Below are positions 43,712 through 55,498 of a DNA stretch of 64,000 nt, one piece after another. Source of the DNA: Gemmatimonas sp. GTDB taxonomy: Bacteria; Gemmatimonadota; Gemmatimonadetes; Gemmatimonadales; Gemmatimonadaceae. The position numbers were made by a program, and so were the translations under genes. The stretch covers positions 110,786 to 174,785 of the forward strand of contig NZ_JAJTHI010000020.1 of NCBI RefSeq assembly GCF_021298855.1, given 5' to 3'. The first letter of the stretch is position 1, and every line of letters begins with the position of its first letter. Under the pieces are notes generated by a model, which searched no databases, was not told the origin of the DNA, and saw only the letters and a program-made list of their open reading frames with translations.

Positions 43712-46700
43712 CACGACTGTTCCCTGGTGAGTGCAAGCTGCAGCGGCCGTCCATCGACGTCGCCCGCCTGCGTTGCGGTCCACATGGCGCCGTCTCCCGG
43801 GCCGGAGAACAGCGATCCCACCTCTCGCCCGAGCAGCAATCGCACAGCGAGCACTTCGTCGGCGATGCGGCGGCGATGGGCGGCCACGGCGCCTTCCAGC
43901 TCCTCGTCCCCGGCCACCGCCAGGGTGATGCGATCACTCACCGCGAGCTGCGATTCCTTGCGGAGCCGCTGTACCCGGCTGATGACCTCCCGCGCCAGCC
44001 CCTCGGCGCGCAGTTCCGGCGTGATCGTGGGATCGAGCGCAACCCCATACCCGCCGTTTTCCTGCACCACCGCCGCCCCCGACGCGCGCCGGATGATGGC
44101 GACGTCCTCCGGGGCAATCAAGCGCTCGGCGTTGGCGACGGTGATGGTGACCGGGTTTCCGGCCGCCAGCTGGCGCAGCAGGTCGACCGGCAGCCCCGTC
44201 ACGGCCTCGGCGACCTGCGGCGTCTCCTTGCCGAACTTCTTGCCCAACGTGCGGAAGTTGGCCTTCGCCTCGAGGGAGACGAGCGCATCGGTGGAGCTGA
44301 CGAACTCCACCTGCTTCACATTCAACTCCGATGCCAGCAGCCCGCCGAGGGTGGCCACCAGGGTGGCATCGCCCGGCACGACACACTGCATGGACGGCAG
44401 CGGTTGACGCACCTTCACGTCGGCGACGTCGCGGGCCGCGTGGGCGAGACCGGCGAGGGTGCGCAGGTCGTCCATGGCCGTTTCGAGCGCCTCATCGACG
44501 GGGGTCGGCTGGTCCCGCGTGTACGACGCGAGATGCACCGAGGTGCCCGTGAGACGGCGGTGCACGGCGTCGGTGATGAACGGGGCGAAGGGCGCGAGCA
44601 GCCGACAGGTCACGACCAGCACCTCGTGCAGCGTGGCAAAGGCGGCCCGGTTGTCGGCGCTGTCCACGTCGTAGAAGCGGGCCCGACTCTGCCGGACATA
44701 CCACTTGGACACGTCGTCGTCCATGAACTGCATGACCCGACGGGCCGCCAGCGTGGCGTCGTACTGGTCGAGGTGCTGATTCACCTCGCGTTCTACGCGG
44801 GTGAGCCGCGAAAGGATCCAGCGATCGAGTGCCGGGCGCTCCGCGACCGGCGGGTCGGCGGCACCGGGTTGCCAGCCGAAGTTGGCGTACTGCGCGAAGA
44901 TCCCGTTGTAGACATTGCGGAAGGTGAGCAGGAAGCGCCCGGCGGTTTCGCGAATGGCATTCTCGTCGAAGCGGCGCGGCACCCACACCTGACTGGACGC
45001 CACGAGGAACAGGCGCACGGCGTCGGCCCCGTGCCGCTCCATGACGTCCCAGGGGTTCACCACGTTGCCCTTCGACTTGGACATCTTCTGGCCGTTCGCG
45101 TCGAGCACCAGGTCATTGACCACGACATGACGATACGGGGCGGCCTGATCGTTCGCGTTGTGCGGCAGCGCGTCACCCAGCGTGGTGGCGATGGCGAGCA
45201 GCGAGTAGAACCAGCCACGCGTCTGGTCGACCCCTTCGCAGATGAAGTCGGCGGGATACTGCGCCGCCACCACCTCGCGGTTCTCGAAGGGATAGTGCCA
45301 CTGGGCGAAGGGCATGGAGCCCGAGTCGAACCACGTGTCGATCACTTCGGGCACGCGGCGCATGGTGCCCGTGCCGCTCTTCGCCGGCCAGGTGTACTGG
45401 TCGATATGCGGCTTGTGCGGATCGAAGTCGTCGGGCAGGGGCCGTCCGATGCGCGCCGCGAGATCGGCGTAGCTGCCGATGACCTCGATTTCGGCGGGAT
45501 CCTCGTCGTTGACCCAGACGGGGAGCGGCGTCCCCCAGTAGCGATCGCGCGAGATGGCCCAGTCCACGTTGTTCGACAGCCACTCCCCGAAGCGGCCGGT
45601 GCCCACTTCGCTGGGGTTCCAGTTCACCAGGCCGTTGCGCTGCAGCAACGCCTCCCGCACGGCCGTGGTACGCACGAACCACGACCCGCGCGCGTAGTAC
45701 AGCAACGGGGTGCCGCAGCGCCAGCAATGGGGGTAGGCGTGCATGAAGGTCGTGGCCTTCCAGAGCACGTCGCGCTCCTTGAGCACTTCGAGGATGCGCG
45801 CATCCGCCTTCTTGACGAACTGTCCGGCCACTTCGGGGACGCCTTCGACGAACTCGCCGCGGGCGTCAACCGGCTGCACGAACGCGAGCCCGTGTCGCTG
45901 GCCGGCGGCGTAGTCGTCGGCACCGAACGCCGGGGCCATGTGCACGACCCCCGAACCGTCCTCCGCCGAGACGAACTCCTCGGGCACGATGATCTCGTGG
46001 CGGCCCTGCTCCGGGTACGGCACCCAGTCGAGCGGACGACGGTAGCGGCGACCGGCGAGGGCGCTGCCCTTCATGGAGCCCACCACGTCCCAGCGATCGG
46101 CCCAGTCGGCGCCCAGCACGCCCGGCACCCGCGCCTCAGCGAGGATGATCGTCCACTCGGCACCGGTCTTCTTGCGCAGCTCCGCATACACCAGGTCGGG
46201 GTGCACGGCGAGCGCGGTGTTGGAGACGAGCGTCCACGGCGTGGTGGTCCACACCAGGATGCGACGCCGCGTGGCGGGCGCGTTGCCCTCGGCGTCGAGC
46301 AGGTCGAGCGCCACGTACACGCTCGGATCCTCCACCTCGTCGTACCCCTGCGCGACCTCGTGGCTGGAAAGCGCGGTGCCACAGCGCGCGCAGTACGGCA
46401 GGATCTTGTGGCCGCGCGTGAGCAGCCCCTTGTCGTGCATGGTGCGCAACGCCCACCACACGCTTTCCACGAAATCGTGCGAGTAGGTGACGTAGGGATT
46501 GTCGTAGTCGAGCCAGTAAGCCGTACGATGGGACAGCTTTTCCCATTCGCCGCGGTACTTCCACACGCTTTCGCGGCAGCGGCGGTTGAACTCCGCCACC
46601 CCCACCTGTTCAATGAGCTGCTTGCCGCCGAGCTTGGCGATCTCGCTGGGATCGACGCCCTGCCGCTCCGCCTCTTCGCGCTGCAGCTCCTTCTCCACCT

Positions 46701-46998
46701 CGATCTCCACGGGGAGGCCGTGCGTATCCCAACCGGCCTTGCGCGGCACGTAGAACCCCTGCATGGCGCGGTGGCGGCAGAAGAGGTCCTTGATGGTGCG
46801 CGCGAACACGTGGTGAATGCCCGGGCGGCCGTTGGCGGTGGGCGGCCCCTCGAAGAACACGAACGGCTTCGCGGTGGCGCGCGCGGCCTGCGACGCGGCA
46901 AACAGCTGCTCGTCGTCCCATTGCGCGAGAATGCCGCGTTCGAGCGCATCGGCGGTGGAGTCGGGGAGCAGCGGATACAGCACGGCGTCCTGCGTCAT
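43711..46998 (-). CDS. ileS: Isoleucyl-tRNA synthetase, long (IleRS2-like) type with GXHH signature
   Basis: This 1095-residue class I synthetase charges tRNA-Ile. It shows GPPTANGRPGIHHVFARTIKDL near the N-terminus, WDTHGLPVEIEVE, the CP1 editing domain, KMSKSKGN, the anticodon-binding helices and a long C-terminal region without the zinc finger of IleRS1. The usual HIGH element is replaced by Gly60-Ile61-His62-His63, the swapped GXHH form. The start is ATG 46998. It lies between the nucleoside phosphorylase and the dksA/traR-type gene. Confidence 0.97.
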   Translation of the reverse strand: MTQDAVLYPLLPDSTADALERGILAQWDDEQLFAASQAARATAKPFVFFEGPPTANGRPGIHHVFARTIKDLFCRHRAMQGFYVPRKAGWDTHGLPVEIEVEKELQREEAERQGVDPSEIAKLGGKQLIEQVGVAEFNRRCRESVWKYRGEWEKLSHRTAYWLDYDNPYVTYSHDFVESVWWALRTMHDKGLLTRGHKILPYCARCGTALSSHEVAQGYDEVEDPSVYVALDLLDAEGNAPATRRRILVWTTTPWTLVSNTALAVHPDLVYAELRKKTGAEWTIILAEARVPGVLGADWADRWDVVGSMKGSALAGRRYRRPLDWVPYPEQGRHEIIVPEEFVSAEDGSGVVHMAPAFGADDYAAGQRHGLAFVQPVDARGEFVEGVPEVAGQFVKKADARILEVLKERDVLWKATTFMHAYPHCWRCGTPLLYYARGSWFVRTTAVREALLQRNGLVNWNPSEVGTGRFGEWLSNNVDWAISRDRYWGTPLPVWVNDEDPAEIEVIGSYADLAARIGRPLPDDFDPHKPHIDQYTWPAKSGTGTMRRVPEVIDTWFDSGSMPFAQWHYPFENREVVAAQYPADFICEGVDQTRGWFYSLLAIATTLGDALPHNANDQAAPYRHVVVNDLVLDANGQKMSKSKGNVVNPWDVMERHGADAVRLFLVASSQVWVPRRFDENAIRETAGRFLLTFRNVYNGIFAQYANFGWQPGAADPPVAERPALDRWILSRLTRVEREVNQHLDQYDATLAARRVMQFMDDDVSKWYVRQSRARFYDVDSADNRAAFATLHEVLVVTCRLLAPFAPFITDAVHRRLTGTSVHLASYTRDQPTPVDEALETAMDDLRTLAGLAHAARDVADVKVRQPLPSMQCVVPGDATLVATLGGLLASELNVKQVEFVSSTDALVSLEAKANFRTLGKKFGKETPQVAEAVTGLPVDLLRQLAAGNPVTITVANAERLIAPEDVAIIRRASGAAVVQENGGYGVALDPTITPELRAEGLAREVISRVQRLRKESQLAVSDRITLAVAGDEELEGAVAAHRRRIADEVLAVRLLLGREVGSLFSGPGDGAMWTATQAGDVDGRPLQLALTREQS

Positions 46999-47029
46999 GG
47001 GCACCAATGGAGAGGATCGAAGCAGAAGG

Positions 47030-47950
47030 TCACAGGCGTGCCAGCACGCCGCGCACCACGGCGGACAGCGTGGGCTCGGCACGCCGGGCCACGGCAATGA
47101 TGTCGGCCACGTTCGCCGGCTTCAGCGCGTCGGGGAGACACTGATCAGTGATGATGGAGAGCCCCAGCACGCGCATGCCGCCGTGCACGGCCACGATGAC
47201 TTCCGGCACCGTGCTCATGCCCACCACATCGGCGCCGATCCCGCGCAGAAAGCGATACTCGGCGCGCGTCTCGAGATTGGGCCCCTGCACCGCCACATAG
47301 ACGCCCTCGCGCAGCGTGATGCCGGCGGCAACGGCCACCTCACGCGCCAGGCGCCGCAGCGCCGAGTCGTACGGCTCCGACATGTCAGGAAAGCGCGGCC
47401 CGAGCGTTTCGTCGTTGGGGCCGATCAGCGGGTTGTCACCCAGCAGGTTGATGTGATCGGCCATGAGCATGAGATCACCGGGAGCCCACAGGGGATGCAT
47501 GCCACCGCAGGCGTTGCTCACGATGAGGGTCTCGGCGCCCAGGGCGCGCAGCACGCGCACCGGGAAGGTGACCTGCTGGAGCGAGTACCCCTCGTACGCG
47601 TGGAATCGCCCCTGCATGGCCATGACCGTCCTGCCGGCGAGCGTGCCGCACAGCAGGCGTCCCGTGTGCGACTCGACAGTGGAGAGCGGGAAGGTGGGAA
47701 GCTGCCCGTACTCGATGACCTGCTCGATGGTCATCTCGTCGGCGAGGCCCCCGAGGCCCGTGCCGAGGATGATGGCCGCCTCCACCGGTCGCGGGAATCG
47801 CTGACGGATGGCGCGTGCACAGGCCTCGATGCGTTCGCGGGTGTGCAAGCCGAGCGCCGGATGCGACCACCCGACAGCCGGGGGCTCCGGCGTGTCTGGC
47901 AGCAGCGGTCGCGAGGCGGGCCCGGAGGATGTCCCCGCGCCGTCGCTCAC
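47030..47950 (-). CDS. punA: Purine nucleoside phosphorylase (trimeric PNP type)
   Basis: The enzyme cleaves purine nucleosides with phosphate in purine salvage. The 306-residue product has AIILGTGLGGLADE, ESHTGRLLCGTL, MQGRFHAYEGY, NACGGMHPLWAPGDLML and GPNLETRAEYRFLRGIGADVVGMSTVPE-like motifs of the trimeric family. An N-terminal Pro-rich extension of about 30 residues precedes the fold. The GTG start overlaps the divIVA stop (GTGA). hpt, another purine salvage gene, lies nearby in the same strand block. Confidence 0.94.
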   Translation of the reverse strand: MSDGAGTSSGPASRPLLPDTPEPPAVGWSHPALGLHTRERIEACARAIRQRFPRPVEAAIILGTGLGGLADEMTIEQVIEYGQLPTFPLSTVESHTGRLLCGTLAGRTVMAMQGRFHAYEGYSLQQVTFPVRVLRALGAETLIVSNACGGMHPLWAPGDLMLMADHINLLGDNPLIGPNDETLGPRFPDMSEPYDSALRRLAREVAVAAGITLREGVYVAVQGPNLETRAEYRFLRGIGADVVGMSTVPEVIVAVHGGMRVLGLSIITDQCLPDALKPANVADIIAVARRAEPTLSAVVRGVLARL

Positions 47951-48558
47951 GGCTCCTCCTCCGCGATGGCGTCGAGCCACGACGGCGTGCGCGACCGGTG
48001 TCGCGGCGGCAACTGACGCAGCTCCCGCGCGACCGCCGACTCCGTGTCGCCGTCTGCCGTGCGCGGCAACGTGAAGTCGGGGATGGGTTCCTGCTCGACG
48101 GGGGTGAGTTCGGCCAGCTGCCGCTCGAGCTGATGGCGCAACTGCGTGACATAGGCCCGCCGCGTGCGCCAGAGCCCTTGCAGCTCCTGCTGGGCGCGCG
48201 CCACTTCCTCCCGCACGCCCGCCAGCTGTCGCTCCGCCTCCTGCTGCGCCTCGCGCACGATGAGTTGCGCTTCGCGTTCGGCCTGCTCGCGAATCTCGCC
48301 GCGCAGCTGCTGGGCGCTGACCAGTGCCTCGTTCAGGGCCTTGTCACGTTCGCGGAACGACTTGAGCTGCTCGTACAGGTTGCGCGCCTTCTGTTCGAGC
48401 TCCTGGTTGACGCGCGCCAACCGTTCGAGCTCTTCCGCGACCTGGTCGCGAAACTGATCGACCCGCGCGCGATCGTAGCCGCGCAGCGCATTGCCGAAAT
48501 CGTATCGGCGGGCGTCGAGCGACGTGAAGCGGAACCCCTGGAAGTTGTCGTCGGTCAT
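47947..48558 (-). CDS. divIVA: DivIVA-domain coiled-coil protein
   Basis: The 203-residue protein starts with the DivIVA membrane-curvature motif region (FTSLDARRYDFGNALRGYDRARVDQF). A long coiled coil follows (about 40-150, rich in Glu/Gln/Arg heptads). DivIVA proteins localise to poles and septa and recruit partners in growth and division. The ATG follows yggS by 17 bp. Confidence 0.9.
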   Translation of the reverse strand: MTDDNFQGFRFTSLDARRYDFGNALRGYDRARVDQFRDQVAEELERLARVNQELEQKARNLYEQLKSFRERDKALNEALVSAQQLRGEIREQAEREAQLIVREAQQEAERQLAGVREEVARAQQELQGLWRTRRAYVTQLRHQLERQLAELTPVEQEPIPDFTLPRTADGDTESAVARELRQLPPRHRSRTPSWLDAIAEEEP

Positions 48559-48575
48559 TCGCTGTCCGGAATGCG

Positions 48576-49283
48576 TCAGGTCCGACTGCCGAAAAGCACG
48601 GTGCCGAGGCGCACATGCGTGGCCCCTTCCTCCACGGCGATTTCGTAATCGCCGGACATCCCCATACTGAGCCACTCGGCCGGATGACCGGCCGCGCGCA
48701 CCGCCTCGCGCGCCGCGCGCGCGCCGGAAAACACGGCACGCAGCAACGCTTCGTCGGCCTCGAACGGCGCCATGGTCATGACCCCGCGCACCCGCAGCGA
48801 CGGGAGCGCACGCAGCCGCTCGGCGATGAGGACCACCTCGTGCGCCGGCACCCCGCTCTTGCTCGCCTCGCCACTCACATTCACCTGCAGCAGGACATCG
48901 AGGGTGGCGCCGACTCCGGTCGCTTCCTCGTGCAGTGCCACCGCCAGTCGCTCACTGTCGAGTCCGTGGAAGAGCGCAAAGCGCAGCGCGTGGCGCGCCT
49001 TGTTGCGCTGCAGATGACCAATGAGGTGCCAGCGCACCGGCACGGTGACCTGCGCCATCTTGCCTTCCGCTTCCTGCACGCGGTTCTCGCCAACGTCGGT
49101 GATCCCGGCGTCCCACACCGCTTCAACCGCTTCCGGCCCGTGGGTCTTGGTGACCGCGACCACCGTCACGTCCTGCCCGTGCCCGCCGCGCGCACGCGCG
49201 TCGTGGATGCGCGCACGCACCTCCGCCACCGCGTTCCGAACGGCCTCTGGCCGCAGCGCCGTTACGTGCTCGGAAATTGGCAT
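48576..49283 (-). CDS. yggS: YggS-family PLP homeostasis protein
   Basis: The 235-residue protein is a single-domain PLP-binding barrel: VTVVAVTKTHG with Lys46 for PLP, VGENRVQEAEGK, HLIGHLQRNKA, LLQVNVSGEASKSG and the C-terminal LSMGMSGDYEIAVEEGATHVRLG. The family regulates pyridoxal phosphate levels. ATG 49283 is where the conserved protein starts. It has no obvious Shine-Dalgarno and follows the DUF2723 gene by 11 bp. The yggS-divIVA neighbourhood is widespread. Confidence 0.93.
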   Translation of the reverse strand: MPISEHVTALRPEAVRNAVAEVRARIHDARARGGHGQDVTVVAVTKTHGPEAVEAVWDAGITDVGENRVQEAEGKMAQVTVPVRWHLIGHLQRNKARHALRFALFHGLDSERLAVALHEEATGVGATLDVLLQVNVSGEASKSGVPAHEVVLIAERLRALPSLRVRGVMTMAPFEADEALLRAVFSGARAAREAVRAAGHPAEWLSMGMSGDYEIAVEEGATHVRLGTVLFGSRT

Positions 49284-49294
49284 AGCACATAAGG

Positions 49295-51127
49295 TTAGAC
49301 ACCGTTGCACCCCGACACAAGTAACGTGTCGGTGCGTGTGGTCAGCTGCGTGCAGCGCAGCAGCTCCTGCGCGGTGTGTGCCGCCGGATCGGCGTGTGCC
49401 GGGAGTGGATCCAACGCGCCGACGGGGAGCAGATCGCGGCTCGCGCGCAGTGCCCGCAGGTCGAGCGCGGTGCGACCGCCCGGCACGGTGCTGTCGGGCG
49501 CGTACACCAGTCCCTGCAGCGCCCACCCACTGGCCGGATCGAGGCGGCGCCGGTCGGAGGCCTCCAGCAGGGTGCTCACCCGCACTGGCCGTCGTGCCAT
49601 GCGGGCAGACTGCATGACGCCGCGCAGCGACGCACTGCTTCCCGGCCACGGCGTCACCGCGCGGCCATCCAGCAGCCGCTGCGCTGCCAACTGCGCGCGG
49701 TACCAGGAGGCGCCGAGCAGCGGGACCGTGACCACCGCCACGTCCGTGCGATACTCCTCCACCTGCTGCAGATACCAGAGAGGAAAGCTGTCGTTGTCGC
49801 CGCCGGTCACCAGGACGCCCCCGGGGGGCACCGCGTCGAGCAGGAGGCGCGCGTACGTCCGCGGCAACGACGCGACCGGCTCTCGTGTGCGGTCGGCGAC
49901 GGGCCGGTTGCCCAGAACAGGCACGAGGACCAGCGCGAACGGCAGCAGCGCCACCGGTGCCGGCAGTCGCCGGGCAAGACCGGCAGCCAGCGCCGCCACA
50001 CCGGCCGCCGCCAGCACGCCCCATGCCCAGAAGGCGAGGACGAAAAAGTAGTCCCGTTCGCGGGCCTCGTGCGGCGCGCCATCGGGCAGCACGCCGACAC
50101 CGAAGGTGGGACCTGCCCGAAGGTTGAGCCACACGGCCACACCGAGCGTGGCCGAGGTGAGCAGCACCGCCAAGCCGCGCCCGAGGCGCGCATCCACGTG
50201 CCAGACGCGGCGCAATCCCAGCGCGGCCAGCCACACCCAACAGAGGCTGAGCGCCGTTCGACCGAAGGCCGCCGTGGGAAACGGGTGGGCAGCAAAGGCC
50301 ACTTGCCAGTCGGCCCACTGGAAGACATTGGCAACCTGCAGCCAGAGTGGCGCCTGGCGCGGCCACAAGCCGGCCACCTGGTACTGCTCGCGCCGAAGCA
50401 CCGCGAGCAGCGCCTGCCAGTGCTCGGGGTTGCCACTGTCGAGTGCCGGGTTGCGCACCGACAGCAGCGGCAACAGGGACACCGCCGAGAGGCCGAGGAG
50501 GCATAGGGCCAGCCAGCTGGCCATCTCACGCCGCGTGGGGCGGGCGCCACGCCAGGCCAGCACGATCGCGGCGGGGAGGGCGACCAGCAGCGAGAGATGC
50601 AGCGGGACGGCCAGCCCGGCGAGAAAGGCCACGAGAGCGCGGCCACGGGCACGCTGCCCGTCGCTGCTGTCGTGGCGGCCGGCGAACTCGCCCGCGGCGA
50701 GCATGGCGACGCTGGCCAGCATGGTGACCGCGTACACCTCGGTTTCCGTGGCGTTGTTCCACACGCTGAACATCGTCCCGGCCATGACGGCACCCACCAC
50801 GGCGCCGCGCGCCCCCAGTGCCCGGGCCATCATCCATGCCGTGAGCCCGCCGGTAAGCGCTGCCGCCCACACGGACAGCAGCGTGACCGCCCGCGGCGGT
50901 GCGGCGCTGGCAAACAGGCGGGTAGCGACGTTGCCGAGGACCACCCAGAGGGGGGTGCCCGGCGGATGCGGGATGCCGAGGGTATGCGCCGCCGCCATGA
51001 ACTCGGTGGCATCCCAGAACGTGAGATCCGGGGCGGCGGTGCTCAGGTACAGCCCCAAAAGCACCATCGTCGCCACGACTGCGGCGACGATGGCGGAGGG
51101 CAGTTGGATCCGGGCGGGAGCGTTCAA
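49295..51127 (-). CDS. DUF2723-family polytopic membrane protein (TMEM260/protein O-mannosyltransferase-like)
   Basis: The 610-residue protein has about ten hydrophobic helices and the DUF2723 N-terminal pattern (APDLTFWDATEFMAAAHTLGIPHPPGTPLW). An acidic residue follows the first helix, and there is a periplasmic C-terminal part with GGDNDSFPLWYLQQVEEYRTDVAVV. Members resemble GT-C glycosyltransferases. The substrate is unknown. The start is TTG 51127, the only plausible start near the first helix, 13 bp after ftsH. Confidence 0.82.
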   Translation of the reverse strand: MNAPARIQLPSAIVAAVVATMVLLGLYLSTAAPDLTFWDATEFMAAAHTLGIPHPPGTPLWVVLGNVATRLFASAAPPRAVTLLSVWAAALTGGLTAWMMARALGARGAVVGAVMAGTMFSVWNNATETEVYAVTMLASVAMLAAGEFAGRHDSSDGQRARGRALVAFLAGLAVPLHLSLLVALPAAIVLAWRGARPTRREMASWLALCLLGLSAVSLLPLLSVRNPALDSGNPEHWQALLAVLRREQYQVAGLWPRQAPLWLQVANVFQWADWQVAFAAHPFPTAAFGRTALSLCWVWLAALGLRRVWHVDARLGRGLAVLLTSATLGVAVWLNLRAGPTFGVGVLPDGAPHEARERDYFFVLAFWAWGVLAAAGVAALAAGLARRLPAPVALLPFALVLVPVLGNRPVADRTREPVASLPRTYARLLLDAVPPGGVLVTGGDNDSFPLWYLQQVEEYRTDVAVVTVPLLGASWYRAQLAAQRLLDGRAVTPWPGSSASLRGVMQSARMARRPVRVSTLLEASDRRRLDPASGWALQGLVYAPDSTVPGGRTALDLRALRASRDLLPVGALDPLPAHADPAAHTAQELLRCTQLTTRTDTLLVSGCNGV

Positions 51128-51140
51128 GCCGGCGTGTGGA

Positions 51141-53123
<1,983 letters not shown>

Positions 53124-53135
53124 GGGATAACCGCC

Positions 53136-53723
53136 TTACTGCAGGCTGGCCACGTACGGCAGGTGCCGAAAATTCTCGGCGTGATCCAAGCCGTACCCGA
53201 CCAGAAATTCGTGCGGGGCATCGAACCCGATGAACCGCGTGGGATGGTGGAGCTCCGTCGCGATGTGCTTGTGCAACAGCGCGCAGATCTCCAGGGACCT
53301 GGGCTTCCGCTTCCCCAGCAGCTCGATGAGCCGATTGAGGGTACGGCCGGAGTCCACGATGTCCTCGACGAGAAGAATGTGTTTGCCTTCCAATTCCGTT
53401 TCCGGATCGTAGAGCAGACGCACCACGCCACTCGATTCCATGGCATCGCCGTACGACGAGGCCACCAGGAAGTCCACCTGCAGCGGACGGGCAATGTGCC
53501 GCACCAGATCGCTCAGGAAGATGAAGCTGCCCTTGAGCAGCCCCAACACCAGGAGCTCCCCGTCGGGGTAGGCATCCGTGATGGCAGCGCCCAGCTCGCG
53601 CACACGCGCATCGATGGCCGCCGCATCGTACACGATGCGCCGCACGGCGCGCCCGTCGAGACGGGGATCCACGGATACCACGGACAGCGGTGCTCCAGAA
53701 TGCTCAGTCAAACTCGCGCTCAC
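53136..53723 (-). CDS. hpt: Hypoxanthine phosphoribosyltransferase
   Basis: The enzyme salvages hypoxanthine or guanine with PRPP. The 195-residue protein has the PRPP motif [14 protein letters not shown] (Glu120/Asp121), [12 protein letters not shown] and [17 protein letters not shown]. The GTG start lies 20 bp inside tilS; a TTG at 53711 with a GAG spaced 7 nt is an alternative. tilS-hpt-ftsH is a common bacterial gene order. Confidence 0.95.
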   Translation of the reverse strand: MSASLTEHSGAPLSVVSVDPRLDGRAVRRIVYDAAAIDARVRELGAAITDAYPDGELLVLGLLKGSFIFLSDLVRHIARPLQVDFLVASSYGDAMESSGVVRLLYDPETELEGKHILLVEDIVDSGRTLNRLIELLGKRKPRSLEICALLHKHIATELHHPTRFIGFDAPHEFLVGYGLDHAENFRHLPYVASLQ

Positions 53724-55080
53724 ACCGGTACCAGATCAGTTCCGGCCTCCCGGGCCGGGACGGTGCCGCAAGACCGCGGCAAACGCCGGGAACCCACATC
53801 GGTTCGCCGGCGGCCAACATGACGGGCCACGTGGGACGATCGAGCACGGGAACCCGCAATTCCGTAAAGTACCGGGTTACGCGTCTCCCTGCTGGTGCTC
53901 CGGCCGTACGAATGCGATCACCGGGCTGCCAGGGGCGCACGGCCACGGACGCTCCGGCGGGCAGACCGATGCACCAGGCATCCGTGGCCAACGGCTCCAC
54001 ACCCAAGCGACGAAAGCGCCACCGCCCGAACCGGGGCGGCAGCGCATCGACGGAGCCGGAGAACACCGGCCACCCCGAGTCGCGACCGGTAGCGCGACGC
54101 ACTTCGAAGATGTCGCTCCGCCCGTCCCGACGCCGGGCAATGGTGGCCCCGCCGGCGAGCCGGATGTGCGCCCCACAACGGTTTGCGGTGGTAAACCGCA
54201 CCGCTGCACGAGTTCCGTTGGCATCGAGCGTGACGCCGGCGCGGGCGCAGATGGCTGGCCAGAGCACGGCGCGTCCCTCGGCCGTTGTGCCCTCGAGGAT
54301 CCGGGCCGGCACCATGACCCGCGTCCGGTCGCTGGCGAGCACGAGGCCGCACCCGTCGAGATACTGCTCGACCTCCCGACGCCAGGCTGCGGCCTGCTCC
54401 CCCAGCGCCAGCATGGCCTCCCCGAAGCCGGGCGACGCCGTCTCCAGCGCAGGGAGCAGTTCATGGCGGACCCGGCCGCGGAGAAAGCGGAGCGAGGCGT
54501 TCATGGGATCGTCGAGGTACGGCAGCCGTTCGCTGTCCACCCAGCGAGCAAGCTCCTGCCGCGACACGCCCAACCAGGGGCGCACCACATCGGACGTGGC
54601 GGCGAGCGCCGCCAGCCCGCGGGCTCCGCTGCCGCGCAGCGCCCGCATGACGACAGTCTCCAACTGGTCGTCGCGTGTGTGCGCGGTGGCCACGCGGGCG
54701 CGAAACCCCTGCGCGACCCGGCGGAGAAACGCCCACCGGGCGTCACGCCATTGTTCCTCACTGTGTCCCCCCACCCGCGCCCGCTCGCGCACCACCGTCA
54801 GCCCCAGGCGGCGTGCCTGCGCGGCCACCAGGCTGGCGGCCTCGGTGGCGTAGTCGCCGGTGGCGTGGTCGTAGGTGGCGACGGCGGCGATGCGCGGCCG
54901 TGCCCACCGGGCCATGGCATGCAGCAGCGCCATGGAGTCGCGCCCGCCCGACACGGCCAGCACCAGCGGGCCGTCGACGGCCTGCAACGCCACGTCGAGC
55001 ACGGCGTGCAACAGATCGCCAGGGGCGATATCGTCGGGGGGGAGGTCGTCCCGCGGGAACTCCTGCTGCTGCCGATCCAT
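53704..55080 (-). CDS. tilS: tRNA(Ile)-lysidine synthase TilS
   Basis: TilS converts C34 of tRNA-Ile(CAU) to lysidine. The 458-residue product has the PP-loop SGGRDS at 44-49, [31 protein letters not shown] and a longer C-terminal region ending with the basic WRPGDRI-like segment. ATG 55080 is chosen; a GTG 20 codons upstream is less likely because the extension has no family similarity. It is the first gene of the long minus-strand block. Confidence 0.94.
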   Translation of the reverse strand: MDRQQQEFPRDDLPPDDIAPGDLLHAVLDVALQAVDGPLVLAVSGGRDSMALLHAMARWARPRIAAVATYDHATGDYATEAASLVAAQARRLGLTVVRERARVGGHSEEQWRDARWAFLRRVAQGFRARVATAHTRDDQLETVVMRALRGSGARGLAALAATSDVVRPWLGVSRQELARWVDSERLPYLDDPMNASLRFLRGRVRHELLPALETASPGFGEAMLALGEQAAAWRREVEQYLDGCGLVLASDRTRVMVPARILEGTTAEGRAVLWPAICARAGVTLDANGTRAAVRFTTANRCGAHIRLAGGATIARRRDGRSDIFEVRRATGRDSGWPVFSGSVDALPPRFGRWRFRRLGVEPLATDAWCIGLPAGASVAVRPWQPGDRIRTAGAPAGRRVTRYFTELRVPVLDRPTWPVMLAAGEPMWVPGVCRGLAAPSRPGRPELIWYRCEREFD

Positions 55081-55254
55081 TCCGCACAAAAGCGATGGGG
55101 ACGGTGTGGCGTCAACCGGTGCCGCGCCGAACCTGGCCACCGGGCGGGGGCCACGCCCCCTACCCTGCCCGCCCGGGCTCGACTAGTGTTGTCGTGGTCT
55201 GGCGCGCCGCCATCACGTTCGACGTCGCCAATCTTTCGTCTCCGGAGACTCACA

Positions 55255-55419
55255 GTGGAATCACACGGCACCCTTGGCACCATCTGGGCTTCGTTCGGGA
55301 TGACCGCCTACTACATGGCGCTCACCTGGATCAACATCCTGCTCGGGCTGTTCCTGTCGCCGCTGTTCGTGATTCCGCTCACGTGGCTCAAGCAGAAGCA
55401 GGGCGGCTTCGAGTCGTAA
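55255..55419 (+). CDS. Small hypothetical membrane protein
   Basis: A 54-residue protein starts at GTG 55255 with GGAG 7 nt upstream. One or two hydrophobic segments (about 14-44, MALTWINILLGLFLSPLFVIPL) are followed by a basic tail (KQKQGGFES). No family is recognised. It is the only plus-strand gene in its vicinity, divergent from tilS and convergent with amt, and is followed at once by a hairpin terminator. The large plus-strand frame that ends here is the tilS antisense shadow. Confidence 0.7.
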   Translation: MESHGTLGTIWASFGMTAYYMALTWINILLGLFLSPLFVIPLTWLKQKQGGFES

Positions 55420-55434
55420 GGCGTCTGCCCCGTT

Positions 55435-55479
55435 GCACACGAAGGGCCCGCTCGAGGATCGAGCGGGCCCTTCGTGTGC
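55435..55479. terminator. Perfect bidirectional terminator hairpin
   Basis: A perfect 21-bp inverted repeat (55435-55455 with 55459-55479) with a 3-base loop lies between two converging genes, the small membrane protein (+) and amt (-). There is no strong T tract on either side, so its effect may rely on stem strength. Confidence 0.8.
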
Positions 55480-55498
55480 AGTCCCTGGTCGGCGCCCT

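Noticed and set aside
43876..47100. A plus-strand frame of about 1070 codons antisense to ileS
   Set aside because: Same reasoning: shadow composition and no recognisable motif, while ileS on the minus strand is certain.
53578..55419. A 613-codon plus-strand frame antisense to hpt and tilS
   Set aside because: It is a GC-rich shadow of the real genes; only its last 54 codons, with their own start and Shine-Dalgarno, look like a gene.
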